From assembly GCF_945859685.1 (NCBI RefSeq), contig NC_079148.1, positions 54,136,421-54,200,420 on the forward strand: 64,000 nucleotides of DNA, given 5' to 3'. The translations under genes were made by a program, and so were the position numbers. Positions 37,560 through 49,464 of the stretch are shown in pieces. The notes beneath the pieces were generated by a model that worked only from the letters and a program-made list of their open reading frames with translations, was not told the DNA's origin and made no database searches. The stretch comes from Eupeodes corollae. Lineage: Eukaryota > Arthropoda > Insecta > Diptera > Syrphidae. Within the stretch, counting starts at the first letter, position 1; each line of letters begins with the position of its first letter.

Positions 37560-38265
37560 TTAAAGGCAATATTTTTAATTTTTGAAAATATGTTCGAGTT
37601 GGAAATCAATTTTTACCAACTTTCAGTAGCGTTTTTTGTTATGTCTTGATGTTTGTAAAAAAAGACATTATGGGCCAGTTACCAAGCTATTAATGAAATC
37701 AATGCGAAATATTTTTTGAATGGATATTTGAACAGCTGATTTTTGTATGTTCAAAAGTGAAACGAATCGTTCCGCTGATATCCACTTTCACACAATTCAA
37801 ATGACAGATTTCTGTCAGCAAAAATTTGTCGGTGGTTTTCAATCAGGACATTTTTATCAATGATAGAAAATTTTAATGATTGGTTTCAACGATTCAACGA
37901 GAAGGCATAAACGTTATTTTTCTAAAAATTTTACGATATGTCATAAACGTTATTCGCAAGGTAATATCGATTTTTAATCGTTAAATATTCGAGGTGACAA
38001 ATGTTTTTTTTAAAATTTTTTGATTTATAATAAAACCGTTTTCTGATTTTTTTTTTCAAAATTATAATTATTAGGTATCACGTTACAGTTTATTACACAC
38101 AATTTAATTTTGGCTTAACCAAATGTTTAAATATGGTAAAAAATACACCCACTTGTTATCCTTAATTAAGATCCTGGCGACCTTGAGACGTCGAGAAAAT
38201 TCACAATTAATATTTCAAATAATCGGATCGATTAACGATAACTTTATATTTGATGTTCAGTATAT
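37560..38265 (+). repeat. Long AT-rich repeat, family C, copy 2
   Basis: It shares with 24640-25530 the unit starting GAGTTGGAAATCAATTTTTA at 37591 (copy 1: GAGTCGAAAGTAAATTTTTA). It also shares the tail with GGTATCACGTTACA near 38075, ACACCCACTTGTTATC at 38143 and GACCTTGAGACGTCGAGAAA at 38179. It continues into a block (CGGATCGATTAACGATAACT) that has decayed or is absent in copy 1. Coding potential is absent; an open frame at 38123-38386 overlaps the tail by chance. Confidence 0.65.
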
Positions 38266-38994
38266 AAAATTAAAAAGTTCTACTTTATTATTTATCTCAT
38301 TTAGACAACCCTGTAATAATATTTTGGAAAAATGTTTTAATCGAAATTATTTTAAGAACTTTAGTAATGGTAAGGTTCGTGCATAAACTAAAATTCTACT
38401 TGAAGTTTTAATCAATAATAATTCTCAAAGAATTTACACCGAAAAACTGTTTTTACCAATCTTTTTTTATTTTGTATTAAAAAAGGTTTGATTTTAAAAA
38501 ATTTAACAAAAAGTTTTCCAATAAACAAATGTTTTTAAGTTAAATAAATTAAAGTTGTTTTAGTCGAAACAGCTCAAATTTCGTTACCAATTTAACTATA
38601 CGCTGCTACGCTGCTAAGAAGGTTCTAATGACTATTCAAAAGTTCAATTACTTTTGTAGTGAATAACAACAATTTCAATACTTTTTTCAAGCAACTATTG
38701 TTTAATTTTTATAATGGTGTAGTTCGTGTCAAAAAATGACAGTTTCAAAAATTAAAGTTGTCTAAATAACTTGCTATTCGAAATAAAATATTTTATTTTA
38801 AATTCATTTACTTAACAATATATTTGAAATAAAAGATTCTGAAATTTTTCAAGCTTTTAAATACATTAATATATTTACTAGTACTGTAAAAGTCTGGACT
38901 TAAATTTACACAGCCTATTAATATCATTTCATTTTCTTATATTACAGTACAAAAATACAAATAGATATGCAAAATTCAAAAAAAAATACTAAGA
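38266..38994. other. AT-rich DNA upstream of the coding exon, probable intron
   Basis: Typical AT-rich intronic or intergenic sequence. An alternative AG acceptor (38946-38947) with a good pyrimidine tract lies 65 nt upstream of the preferred one and is in frame. Using it would add about 22 Lys/Ile/Asn-rich residues that look non-coding. Confidence 0.5.
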
Positions 38995-39012
38995 CTATTA
39001 TTTTTATTTCAG
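38995..39012 (+). other. Probable 3' splice site (polypyrimidine tract and AG)
   Basis: The sequence TATTATTTTTATTTCAG ends at 39012, immediately before the point where codon composition changes from AT-rich non-coding to convincing coding. The exon would begin with two bases that complete a split codon, so the preceding intron is phase 1 (interrupted after the first codon base). Confidence 0.7.
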
Positions 39013-39794
39013 ATAAGTTCCCAGAAGAAGACTCGGATATGTTGATGGAGCCAAATGATTTTTCGCCAGTCTCGGTGATACGTTCACAAGGTCGTCAATA
39101 CTTCCCCTCTACAACGGACTTCTATCATGAAGAGCCACCGAATACTGAAATCGACCCACCACATGCCGCACAAAACTTCTATCCATCTTTTTATAGAGAC
39201 TCCCCGCCACTAGGCCACTCTCGGCCCTATTTCCCTCCACCACATCCTCTCGATGGACCCATTCCGACTCCTCAAAAATTCGCAGCACCAATTCCAACCA
39301 GAGGATTTGATCCAGCAATTTTGGGATCTGGTGATTTTGGTGTAATCCGTGGTGGAACATTTTATCCAGAAGATGAGATGCCATATCACCCAGAGGAGAA
39401 CAGTGAATTCAATCAATTCTACGGCGAGAACGCAAACAATGGCCATGGCCGACCTCAGAGTGACGAATTGGTCCAGAAATTCACATATCCTGAGGAGCAG
39501 TTTGCAAATTTCAGAGACTTTGCTGACATCAACACCCCTGCCGACTCTGCTTTTTCACAATTTGTTGTAGTCTACGCTGCCAAGAACGCCACCACACCTA
39601 CTGCCCAGCATCCTAGGCCGAAGAACATCTTCGAGCAATTGGAACTCTTGGACAAGGAAAAGGCGCTCGAAGAGAAGAAGAATCGCACTAGTAAGTCAAA
39701 AGTCAAACTCACCAGTACAAAGCTCGAAAAGAAGTACAAAAAGAAAACAGCTCCAAAGGACCTAGACTACGAACCCCTCTTAGCGCTGAGTTAA
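39013..39794 (+). CDS. Terminal coding exon of an unnamed Pro/Tyr/Phe-rich insect protein
   Basis: This is the only convincing host coding sequence in the window: 782 nt, open to the TAA at 39792-39794, about 259 residues. It is balanced in codon use and unlike the surrounding AT-rich DNA. The frame is open to an ATG at 38967, but a splice acceptor at 39012 and an obviously non-coding Lys/Ile/Thr-rich translation before it argue that this is a last exon rather than a single-exon gene. The first two-thirds is acidic and rich in Pro, Phe and Tyr (EEDSDMLMEPNDF, YFPPPHPLDGPIPTP, GGTFYPEDEMPYHPEE). The last third contains FSQFVVVYAAKNATT, RPKNIFEQLELLDKEKALEE and a Lys-rich stretch ending DYEPLLALS. 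There are no transmembrane segments or known catalytic motifs in this exon; any signal peptide would be upstream. The style is that of a secreted or extracellular-matrix-associated insect protein, but I do not recognise the family and assign no function. Confidence 0.8.
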
Positions 39795-40485
39795 ACATCC
39801 ATCAGAGTAGCCGTGTCGGGCTATATCCATCGAGGACTTTCACCCTAAATTATCTAAGTTAATAGTGATGGTGAGATATTTGACCAAATATCTACCCGCA
39901 GCCACATCTAATGAATTATGTTTTTTTTAATTTTTATTTTTCATTTTTAAATTATACCTATCTTATTTTTATGTAAACAAAATATGTAACTATTTTAATA
40001 ATTTTATTTTACCATTGATGCAACCGATATGGCAGCACGAAAGCGAAGCGACCGACGACGCGACGTGATGCGACGCATTTTGTTCATTAAATAAATCAAT
40101 CACCTTATTTTATTTTTATTTTATTTTAATTAATTATTATTATGTATTTTTTCATCAACCCCGTGAAACATTTGAATTCATCAAAACAAAAATATATGCA
40201 TAATGTATTTACATATAAATTTATTTACATACTTAAATTAAGTTATGAAATGTCATTAAAAAACATAAAAAGAAGAAGAACTACAACAAAATATATTCCA
40301 CTATGTGTAAATTAAATTAAAACAAAAGAAGAAAACAAAAATAAAAATAAAAAGAACTAATATGCTGATTTATAAAGAGAAGTTAGGCTTAATATTTTTA
40401 GATCTAAAGTCTATTTTTGTAAGGCATCTAGAAATACAGTAATGTGTAATGTTTATCTTAATAAACTGATTTAATTTTTTTAAGT
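39795..40485 (+). other. Probable 3' untranslated region with two poly(A) signals
   Basis: It follows the stop codon directly. AATAAA occurs at 40090-40095 and at 40460-40465; the second is followed within 25 nt by a T-rich tract, making cleavage near 40480 likely. An ACG-rich, CpG-containing patch at 40036-40076 lies just before the first signal. Use of one or both sites cannot be decided from sequence. Confidence 0.55.
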
Positions 40486-41199
40486 TGCTCTTTTTATTTT
40501 ATCTTATATCTTTGAAAATATTTTAATGTAAATTTTATAGATTTAGAAAAAAAAAATAATTTTTGACTTAAGAAAATATCTGCAATATGGATACGGGCGC
40601 TGGCGCTGACACTCACATTATTATAGGAAAATAGGATTAAATCTATTTTCTAACGTGATGAAATATTGTCAAAGTTCTGAATTCAGAATTTCTAAAACTT
40701 AACGTAACTTTATAAGATACTTGAAAGAGAAAAATGTCACTATCTTCTCTGTTGTTAATCCGTATTAATGCTCCTTAGAAAGACTTAAGTCCTTAGCTAA
40801 TCCTAAGGGCTTAAGCTCACTCCAGCTCTTTTTTAATATTATCAATTGATCCTCGACTTTATTTCGCTCAACGATTTTCGATTATATGACCTTTTTTTCG
40901 GTAAAGGAATAGATTATAAGATTCATGAAAACTCTATACTTTCTGTAACTGTTTCTGGAGAACGAGTTAAGAATTTAAAAAATTTTAAGAAACCCGTTTT
41001 GAGTAGAAATAAAACTTAAAGGTATTTTATGAGTTAAAATAAACATTTACTAAATGGTTAAGTGGCTTACATCCGTTAATTTTCTTATTCGATTTATGTG
41101 CACATAATATGTAATTCCAAAATGAATAAGAATTCTAAAAGAAATAAAATGCACGACTGGGTAGCACGAATTTGTTCTTGTACGTAAACAGTCCGTTTA
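40486..41199. other. AT-rich downstream flank
   Basis: Nothing recognised between the putative 3' UTR and the repeat cluster. Confidence 0.4.
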
Positions 41200-41690
41200 A
41201 ATTAGTATCTACCTCTTAAAATAAGTTTGTCTTCAAAGATATAAATGCCATTTAGTTTGTCAAAACTAACGGTTTTATTTAAATTAAATTTTGTATATAT
41301 ACAAATTTTCCATTTTTTCTTAAAAATATTTTTGTTATGCAATTGTTTAGTGAAAAAATAGAAATTTATTATGGACGAATCATCATCATACATTTGTATT
41401 ATTTCGTAAGCATGTCTCTCTTTTTCGGCTCTCACAAGAAACGGAACTAATTTTAACAAATAAGATGTCATAACAAAGAGAATTTTCCGTAGACTATGCG
41501 CATTGTATTTTATTAAATATTAACTTATAGTTTGTTGAAAAAACTTAACTTTATATTATAATACAAATATGAAATACTCGGAAAATACTATGTTAAGGGA
41601 AATGGTTTGTGTATTTGAATAAACTAATCGAATAAACAGCATTTTTTGTCGGTAATGTAGTTTTATCTCAAGACACAACTCCTCCTAGGA
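41200..41690. repeat. Interspersed AT-rich repeat, family B, copy 2
   Basis: It aligns with 16215-16640 around the CGGCTCTCA and TTTTAACAAAT blocks. Its beginning (GTTTGTCTTCAAAGATATAAA at 41226) recurs at 41937 in the next copy. The 89-codon open frame at 41202-41471 (-) lies within it, but no second copy has a matching frame, so it is not a gene. Confidence 0.55.
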
Positions 41691-41929
41691 CAACTCATCC
41701 CGGAAATAAAAAATACTTTCGAGCATACTTAACGAAAACAATTGTTTGTGTATTCAAATAGTTCGTTCAAAGCTTTTTCCTTTAAATAGATTTTAATTTC
41801 ATATTAGTAGAACCAGGATGGAAAATAAATTATCTGAAGATAAGAAAGAGGCAGAACATGTAAGTTTAAATTGTAAAGCGATCGTCTATTCGTTGTGTAA
41901 ATCGTTAGGATTCGAAATTGTACCTGAAA

Positions 41930-42115
41930 AATAAATTTGTCTTCAAAAATTTAAATGCTAGTTTATAAATAAAAATTAGAGCGCTTTTTTTTAAATAAAT
42001 TTTCTATATTTAAAATGTTTTAATTTTGTTATAACAATATTTTTGATATACAGTTGTTTAGGGATTGTAAATATACGCTCTACACTTGAATTTCGTAAAA
42101 AAGATCGACATGCGT
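41930..42115. repeat. Interspersed AT-rich repeat, family B, partial copy 3
   Basis: It shares TTTGTCTTCAAA-AT-TAAATGC, TTTAAATAAATTTT, ATATTTTTG and a TTGTTTAG block with 41220-41360 in the same orientation, about 710 bp apart. Confidence 0.5.
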
Positions 42116-42119
42116 TTGA

Positions 42120-42275
42120 GACATAAAATTTTGAAAAAAAAAATAAATTTTTTTTTGACTTATCTACCATCGTAATATCATGTTTGATTAATATCTCGAG
42201 TTTGAAATTTAGCTCAAATGCAAAACTTGGCATATATGTATGTACATAGTTCCTATACGTCGCAAGTAAAAATGG
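42120..42275 (+). repeat. Interspersed repeat, family A, copy 2 (3' part)
   Basis: It contains CATCGTAATATCATGTTTGA, ATCTCGAGTTTGAAATTTA, and TAGTTCCTATACGTCGCAAG followed by TAAAAATGG, aligning with 57528-57615 and 195-305. It has a small insertion (TATGTATGTACA) relative to the other copies. Confidence 0.75.
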
Positions 42276-45034
42276 ATTAAGTACAAATTAAATTAAATGG
42301 ACGATTTTGGAGACGCTACAATCAAGAACTGTAATCTCCTTCGAAATTTATATTGTGACAAAAATTAAGCTCGGTATACTCTGGTGGGCTGGATTGTGAA
42401 GACGAACGAATTCAGAAAGTTTTCTTTTCATGTTTTTGTTTTTATTCGGTCAAAACCTAGCAACGTCGTTTTTGCGGAGATATTGGGGAGTAAAGACAAA
42501 AGTATGTCTTTTTATTTTATTTCCAAAACATTATGTCTTTTTTATCTTATACTCGTATAATCCTTTCGAGAACGTCATTTAAAACAACTGACTTTAATTT
42601 TGTATCTCAATATTATATCTCAAAACCATCAAAACGTGTTTTAAGTTTTAAAATCGTTGAGTTACTAATCTCATTCTTTTTTTTTGAATCAATGATTTTT
42701 GATAAAATTATTTCTTTTCTAGTATTTTCGTTTCGAGCTCAATTAAGTAACTTAAAATTCTTATAAGTAAACTTATAAGTCAAAAAAAGGATTAGTACCT
42801 AATGAGAAAATAATATTTTTTTGTCAAAATTCTTTTGTAAAGAATCAGCGTTTTTCAATTCTATTTTACAAAATTTTTCACATCAAAAATTAATAAAATA
42901 AAATCATTAAAAAATCGAAATCATATTTTTTCGCATCCGCATATCTAAAAAAATTGTTTCCCTAGTACTATGTAAGATTTGTATATATAGTTAATGCTTA
43001 TTTAAAAAAAAAGTATTTATATAAATATTCTGAAAATAGATTTTCGCTAAACAAGCCAGACTTTTCCCAAAATTAAGCAAAGCTTTTAAAACAGAATAAC
43101 AAAAAGAGAATAATTCCCGGCTGCCATACTTTTTCTTTTAAACACTTGGGTTAAATATTACAGCTGGCCACTTGGATTTTTTAAGTTTTTGAAATTCCAA
43201 CATTAACCAGAATACCAGATGTACCTACTCTTGTTAACTATATTAAAGGAGTGTAAATGTTGTTTTAGTTTAAAGTCAAAGGTCTATACAAATTAAACAT
43301 AATCAACTAAGCCGAAGCCAGTGGTGATTAAAACGCAAATTTGTCTAAATTAACAATTGTTTAAAGCAGGAACCACACCCTAGAATTTGAACAAAATATG
43401 TAACTCCGCTGTTAAGTTTCAATTGTTTATGTTTTACAGTGTCTTGCATACCACTTATACTTTTACTTGGATGCAAATTTATTTTAAAAAAATATGTAGG
43501 TATATTTTTTTAGTTCTATTATTATTTTTTGTGGTAAGGTTAACAGAGTACAGAGATTTCCGCATATCGGCTATAGGCTAAATGTTGGCGCAGTCAAGCT
43601 GATATCTGATTTAAATTTGAATTGCATATTCACGCCTTGAGACAAAAGAACAACAAATTAATTACCGCGGATACCTATCTACTGTGTGTTCTAATTTATT
43701 GGTCAACTCGCGCCAAATCTTGGCAAACTTCAAACTTGCCGTAGGCTGAAATCGACCGGGCAATGACCATGAAGCCGCACTCACCGACCCGACAACAAGA
43801 CGTACTTATAGCTACATTACATACTCGAAACATTGCTACCACATTTTCACCTAGGTAACTTAACTCAAAGCAAGTATATGGACATAGAGTTCTCTCTCTG
43901 AGGTTGGTTGGAGGACAAATCATACGTAAAGATTGTATAAAATTTAGGTACTGGGCGTCTACCCCGAAGTCTCCATAGCGAACGAAGTCCGAACTCTGAA
44001 GTGGTCATGACTCAAGCTTCCAATTGAGAGGAAAAGTTGACGCGCCAAGTAATCCATTCCATACATCCCGTCTCCCGAGCCGTCTTAGGTATACCAGCCA
44101 AGAGATATAAATTGCTTGGGGGCTATTAGCCTGTCTGTCGACGTTGTCGTTGTCACCCAGTGTAGTCTTGTAGATTTCATCCATTTGTGGTAATAAATAA
44201 TGGTAACCACTGCAACAATGTTCTTTTTGTCTTATAGCGACCGATAAAAGGGTGAGTGTTGGAATTTAGATAGTCCTGAAAAGTAATTGATTTTGTTTTA
44301 ATGGCAGAATAAAATAGAGTTGGCTGATTTGGGTAAGTTGAATATTAATGAGACGTGTAATAGAGAACACACCTACTTCTCTACTTGAAAGAATATTGTC
44401 AACATTTATGATAACTTCATGATTTCAAACTAAACAAACAAAAAATAGCATTTAGAATTTGCGGAAATTCTTGGTGTAGAATTATAATGATTTATATTAA
44501 CATTTTATTAATTAACCTGTCAGAATAAATCAAAACAATGAATGACATGTTGAGTGCACTGATTTGTTGACAGTTCATTGTTTAAGTTGAATAGAAACAA
44601 CTAATTAAGTTAAACGGGCTGAAAATGTAGTTTGGCTATATCAACTTAACTAAACAAATAAATTTAATGAGTGCCAGTTCGAAGCCATAAACTATAAATC
44701 ATAAATGTTTATACATTAGTTTTCTCTTGTTTATTTAAGTAAACAATTTGAAAGCTTAAAACGTCCGGAAGTTTAATTTTTAGTTAAACTTGGTCTTGTT
44801 AAGTACTAAAACAAAAATGAAGCACCTTTGAGTGCACAAAACGCAATAACGTCTATTAGCTATTAGGGTATAAGAAGTATTAAGACGATGTACGAGTATG
44901 TTTAGAAAATATACAGAGTTTTCAGTATCTTAGAAGTATGATTTCTATTGAAGGTTTAAATCTAAAACTGCATTCGAGACATTATCCAATGTTTGAAGGA
45001 ACAATTCTATCAGCTTAACGACAAAACTACGACG
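42276..45034. other. AT-rich DNA with a GC-richer island at 43680-44200
   Basis: 42276-43670 is AT-rich with no gene. 43680-44200 has much higher G+C, several CpGs and no convincing open frame or transposon match. Possible readings are a promoter or enhancer, an untranslated exon, or an unrecognised repeat. 44200-45030 is AT-rich again. Confidence 0.4.
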
Positions 45035-45230
45035 ATATCAGCACCTGAAAAATAACAGCACTGATTACACGGAAACAGCAGATCTTCCTTAATAGGCGTC
45101 TGCGAAAAATCGTACGAGTTTTTCGGCCCAATTGTTTCAATGAAGAACTAAAGGGTCAGGAACCTATTGACACTATTATACAAAGGTGCAAGTGGCAGTT
45201 GATTGGACACACGCTTCCAAAATATAATGA
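45035..45230 (+). pseudogene. Non-LTR reverse transcriptase C-terminal scrap
   Basis: The plus strand reads IFLNRRLRKIVRVFRPNCF and NEELKGQEPIDTIIQRCKWQ, then LIGHTLPK. It matches the conserved end of RTE-like ORFs: FVNKCLR-ILRI-WP, NEELW, then I--R-WKWIGHTLRK. About 60 codons survive with an open frame. No upstream RT palm is visible. Confidence 0.75.
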
Positions 45231-45494
45231 TTGCAATGTAGTATAAGTCTAGAAAAGATAGTCAAAGGAATAATTAATTCATGAAATATTATGATTTGAA
45301 TCGAGTTCTCCAAAAGTCCTCTTATGACTTTTTGTAAAATGGCATTTTAAAGAGGTGATGATAAAACAAACTGAAATATTCACTTGAACACAATCAAAGC
45401 ATATAATACATGATTTCAGAGTAGTTTTTGATTCTCAACATTATAAAAATAAATTGAACCGTCTTTTAAGAAAATATAGCTACAAAATTATATT
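45231..45494. other. AT-rich spacer
   Basis: Nothing recognised. Confidence 0.3.
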
Positions 45495-45712
45495 CTGTGC
45501 GATTACTGTTGTCAATAATGGAGGGGACCTACATTTTTAAACCGAATCCGAACGGCTAATTTGAGAAAGCACTTTTCATGAAAAAAATTACCCTTAGAGA
45601 ATTTGTCAATTCCTCACAAGAGGTAGTACCCGTGAAAAAAAAATAGTGGGCACAGTCAGGGATTAAACCCAAAACCTTTGACATGACAGTCCAACACATC
45701 AAACCACGCGTT
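45495..45712 (-). mobile_element. tRNA-derived SINE, copy 1
   Basis: Read on the minus strand, the head resembles a tRNA. It has GTGGTTTGATGTGTTGGACT (A-box region, about 45692-45711) and GGGTTTAATCCC (B box, 45659-45670), with an anticodon-arm-like spacing between them. A unique body follows, CACGGGTACTACCTCTTGTG and GTAGGTCCCCTCCAT, shared with the SINE at 62574-62843. The 3' end present in that copy is missing here. It has diverged substantially from the other copy, suggesting an old insertion. Confidence 0.8.
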
Positions 45713-48700
45713 ATACCTTTTTTTAAAAAACAACATGTAAAATATTATGGAAATCAACTTTAATACAATATTATACTAGCAGATATATTATTTGGCAAAA
45801 ATTTAGGGTCAAGAAATGTTTTTTGAAGGGAAAAGGGAGGTTAAGCATAATGCTTTTTTGAGCGATTAAAACAAAGAAAAGTGAATTTCAAAGTAGATTT
45901 TACATTTGGTTAATTGATACCCTTCTTTCTTTTCTTACAAGGTTTTGGAGGTAGATTTAACATTAAAATTTCGTTAAGCTGATTTGAAGATTTATTTAAT
46001 ACGAATTTTAACGTGTTACGTAAAGCTGGAAATACCCAATCGAAAATCGCAACTCGATGATTGAGGAACTTATATATTAATTTAGTGCTCTAATCCCTTC
46101 CCCCAAACATTTATAATGGAGGTCAAGCTGGAAACAACACTCCTTAAGGTTTAAAATTAAAAAACTTAAGATTGCAGAATTTAGTGCTCTTCCAAATGCC
46201 GAAAACTTGCTTGTAATCATAATTCATAATTATAGGATCCAATAAGAGCTTTAAATTATACGACACCTTTCGAAATACTTTATGTTTAACAAAATGTTTA
46301 TCCCCTATTCCTACTACCTTAAAATACCATTGAATCTTTGGGGAATTTCGATATTAGTACCATTCCTTTTCTTATATTCTTATTTCTTCTAAAATTGTAA
46401 TTCCTTAATTTTAAAATTTCTCAAAAGATTAAAAAGTACAATACAAAAAGAAATTAAAGTAATAAAGAAATTTAAAAGGAATAAAAAAGCGAAAGCTTAT
46501 AATTTAGTACTAATCTATATATTTTTAAAGAACAATTACAAAGAATCTTCAAAAATTCAATTATCAAGAAATTATACCACTTCCCGTATTTGTTTATTTT
46601 TCATTTTATATTTTTAAATTTGTATTCAAAAGTTTTAAATTATTTTATAAAATAAAAAGGGAAATTGTAATTTGCTTTAAAACTCATTAATTTTGTTTTA
46701 ACACTGAGAATTGATTTTCAAAAAATAAATCACAACTCTATCGATTTTTCTTAAGTTTTATTGAAAACAAAGCTTAAAGCTTTTGATCCAAACACAAATC
46801 GACAAACAAAAGTTATCAATCATGATTTAAATAAAGTTGTTTGATAGTTGCCTTCTAAACTCTTATTTCAAGGTTTCATAAAGACCGTTTAATGTTGGAG
46901 CTGTTTATTGGTTCCGTTCATCTGTCTTTCTAAATCATTATCCTTATAAATTAGCTTTCAATTAATACTTCTAAGTTAATGACGTGTATTTTATCACTCT
47001 CATTAAGTAGTTTACATCTCGTTATAAATTAGAAAAAGTCTGATGTGAAACTCAACACTTAAATATCTGTAGAACTTTTTATGTACGTACATGGTTGTTG
47101 CCATAAATTCTCTATTGTCTAGTTAAGTAAATTGCTTCCAAGATTGTATTTATTTCAATTCAATGTATAATATAGAAGAAGATTCAGCAGCAGCAGTCTC
47201 ATCGGCTAAGATTAGATCGTAAAAATTACTTTACAAAGATCGTGCGAGTTCGACTGTATTGACTACATATAATCAAGCCATAAATAGAGACTTGTATATA
47301 CCTCCTGTCTGATGCCATCAATACAATTTACAGATTACACTTTTATTGATCAAATGCCTGGATACACCGTATTGGTGTGTTTGAAAAAAAAGTTTTCAAA
47401 CTCAAAATTACAAACAAATAACAAAACTCGGAGAAGTGTTCAAAAATTACCTTTATTTTCAAAACTGAAATCTGAGTCATTTTTAAAGCACTATTGATAA
47501 TGAAATGATTAAGATACTCAAACTTTAAATGTATAACAATATTTCCTAGCGGAATTAAGACTTATCGAAAGACGGTCCAATCTTTGTAACAACCAGGCAT
47601 AATAAAAGTAAAACAAAGTGTGTTTTCTTAATGCATATGATGAGAAAGATCCCAAGCACACGCAACGGAAAAACAAAACAAAGCTTTGGACTTAATGTAT
47701 TTTTAACTCGTTTTTAGTATAAGGAAGAGTCAAGAGGCTTAAATTGTTTTACCATCAATACAACTTTCGTTTTTTTTTGTTGTTTTATATTTAGCCTCTC
47801 TACAAACTATTCCTGTTTTTAATGTATCCTCTATTCAATTAGTGTCTAGCTGAGATAATCCATGATGGTGTCTTCACTTAGGCTATTTATTGTAGTCTTG
47901 TAAACATAGCTCATATGCTTAAAATACTTTTGACAGTCAAGATATAAGATTGATTAATAGTAGTAAGAAGTAAGAAGTACAATCAACATGTGTCTAGTTA
48001 TTTTTAGACTCATTTCAATTATTTTTAAGTTGTGGTGATACTTTTGAAATTAGGCTTTCAGTATTAAAGTCAATCATTTTTCACTTTGTGATACAAATAA
48101 CGACCTTCATAAATTCATATTTCTTAAGCTAATTGCGTAGTGCAAATAATTAGAAGTCAAATAATCATGACCCACAATATGTATAAAGCGCCAGTTTACC
48201 TGTATTTTCAAAGACCTAAAATCAATCATCCAGAAAAGATATATACAACCAGGCCCACTCTAAGCCTATTGTTGTTATGTTATATATGGGACTTTGCCAA
48301 TGGCACTATAAGTGTTTCAAAAAGATATATTCTCATTGTTTGTGAAGGCGTGATTTATATTTCATTCAAAAATGTATAATTGCTAAGTAGACACTATTGC
48401 TAATTGAGACACATTATTTATTAAAAAAAATAGAATTACAAACAAAATTAAAAGTGACTGATCTGTTTGCATATACTAAATAATAAATAATTATTGGAGC
48501 AGAATAATCTCAGAAAACTGATGGACAGACAATACGCACATTAAATTTTATTCAACTATAATAAAAAAAATGTCTATTATACTATACAAATTGAGAACAA
48601 ACAAAAATTAAGAACTCTATTTCCATTTTTCTTACTGCGTGAGGTTTGTTATGAATATGTATTTTCTTAGACCTTAAAGCTTCAAACTTCTATTTGTTTA

Positions 48701-49464
48701 AAAGAACTCATTTATCTCCTGAAACGTTTTTTGTGTTTCTCTTTTTGCAAACAGTGACAGTGATTGGATTAGGATCAGTTGATTACTATTCATGCGAATA
48801 AAATGTAACAGCTAACAAATCATTTTACGCAATTTAATTGGAAAGCTGACAGCAACTGTCATTTATAGAATTGGGAGTGCCTTATATGTGTTGACTTGAC
48901 GAGATTGAAAAACAAAATTGAAATATGCATGTATATATGAACTTTTAAAACAATAAAACTGAAAAATAAAATAACAATTGTAGGTGCACTATACGTTTAT
49001 GAATAACATGTATAGAAATTTAAAATTAATTTGTTTTCTATCAAACCAATTTCGTGCAAATTCGTCATACGCAACATGGAATTGCTAAATAAGTATGACA
49101 GGTGTCCAAGGTTGTTGTTTTAAGACAGTGTTATTTGTTTAACGAAAAATAATTTGACAGTTGATATTGAGATAAAAAGTAAGTAAGCACAACATTCCAA
49201 TAAATATTTCAATAGACGAAAAAAGGAAGTTTCAAAATTAAGTATCCAAACAAAGTCTTCAAATTACTTAATTATAACATAATGTTACGCTGCCCGTAAA
49301 CTCTTTTTTAGCTATCATCCCAATTGTGACATCTTGTATTAGGTAATTAATAAAGTCTTAGATGTGACAAAAACTTGTTTCAATAAGTAGAGTAGTGTCA
49401 GGTTAAAGCAATTGTTTCTTGCACTCATACTTGGTACTCTGATATTTAAAAAGGTAAGTACCAG
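45713..49464. other. AT-rich DNA, no recognised gene
   Basis: Short open frames (for example 47312-47497 and 48140-48379) lack domains. No repeats from the identified families were seen. Confidence 0.4.

Noticed and set aside
41202..41471. 89-codon minus-strand open frame
   Set aside because: It lies inside repeat family B and is not kept open in the other copies.
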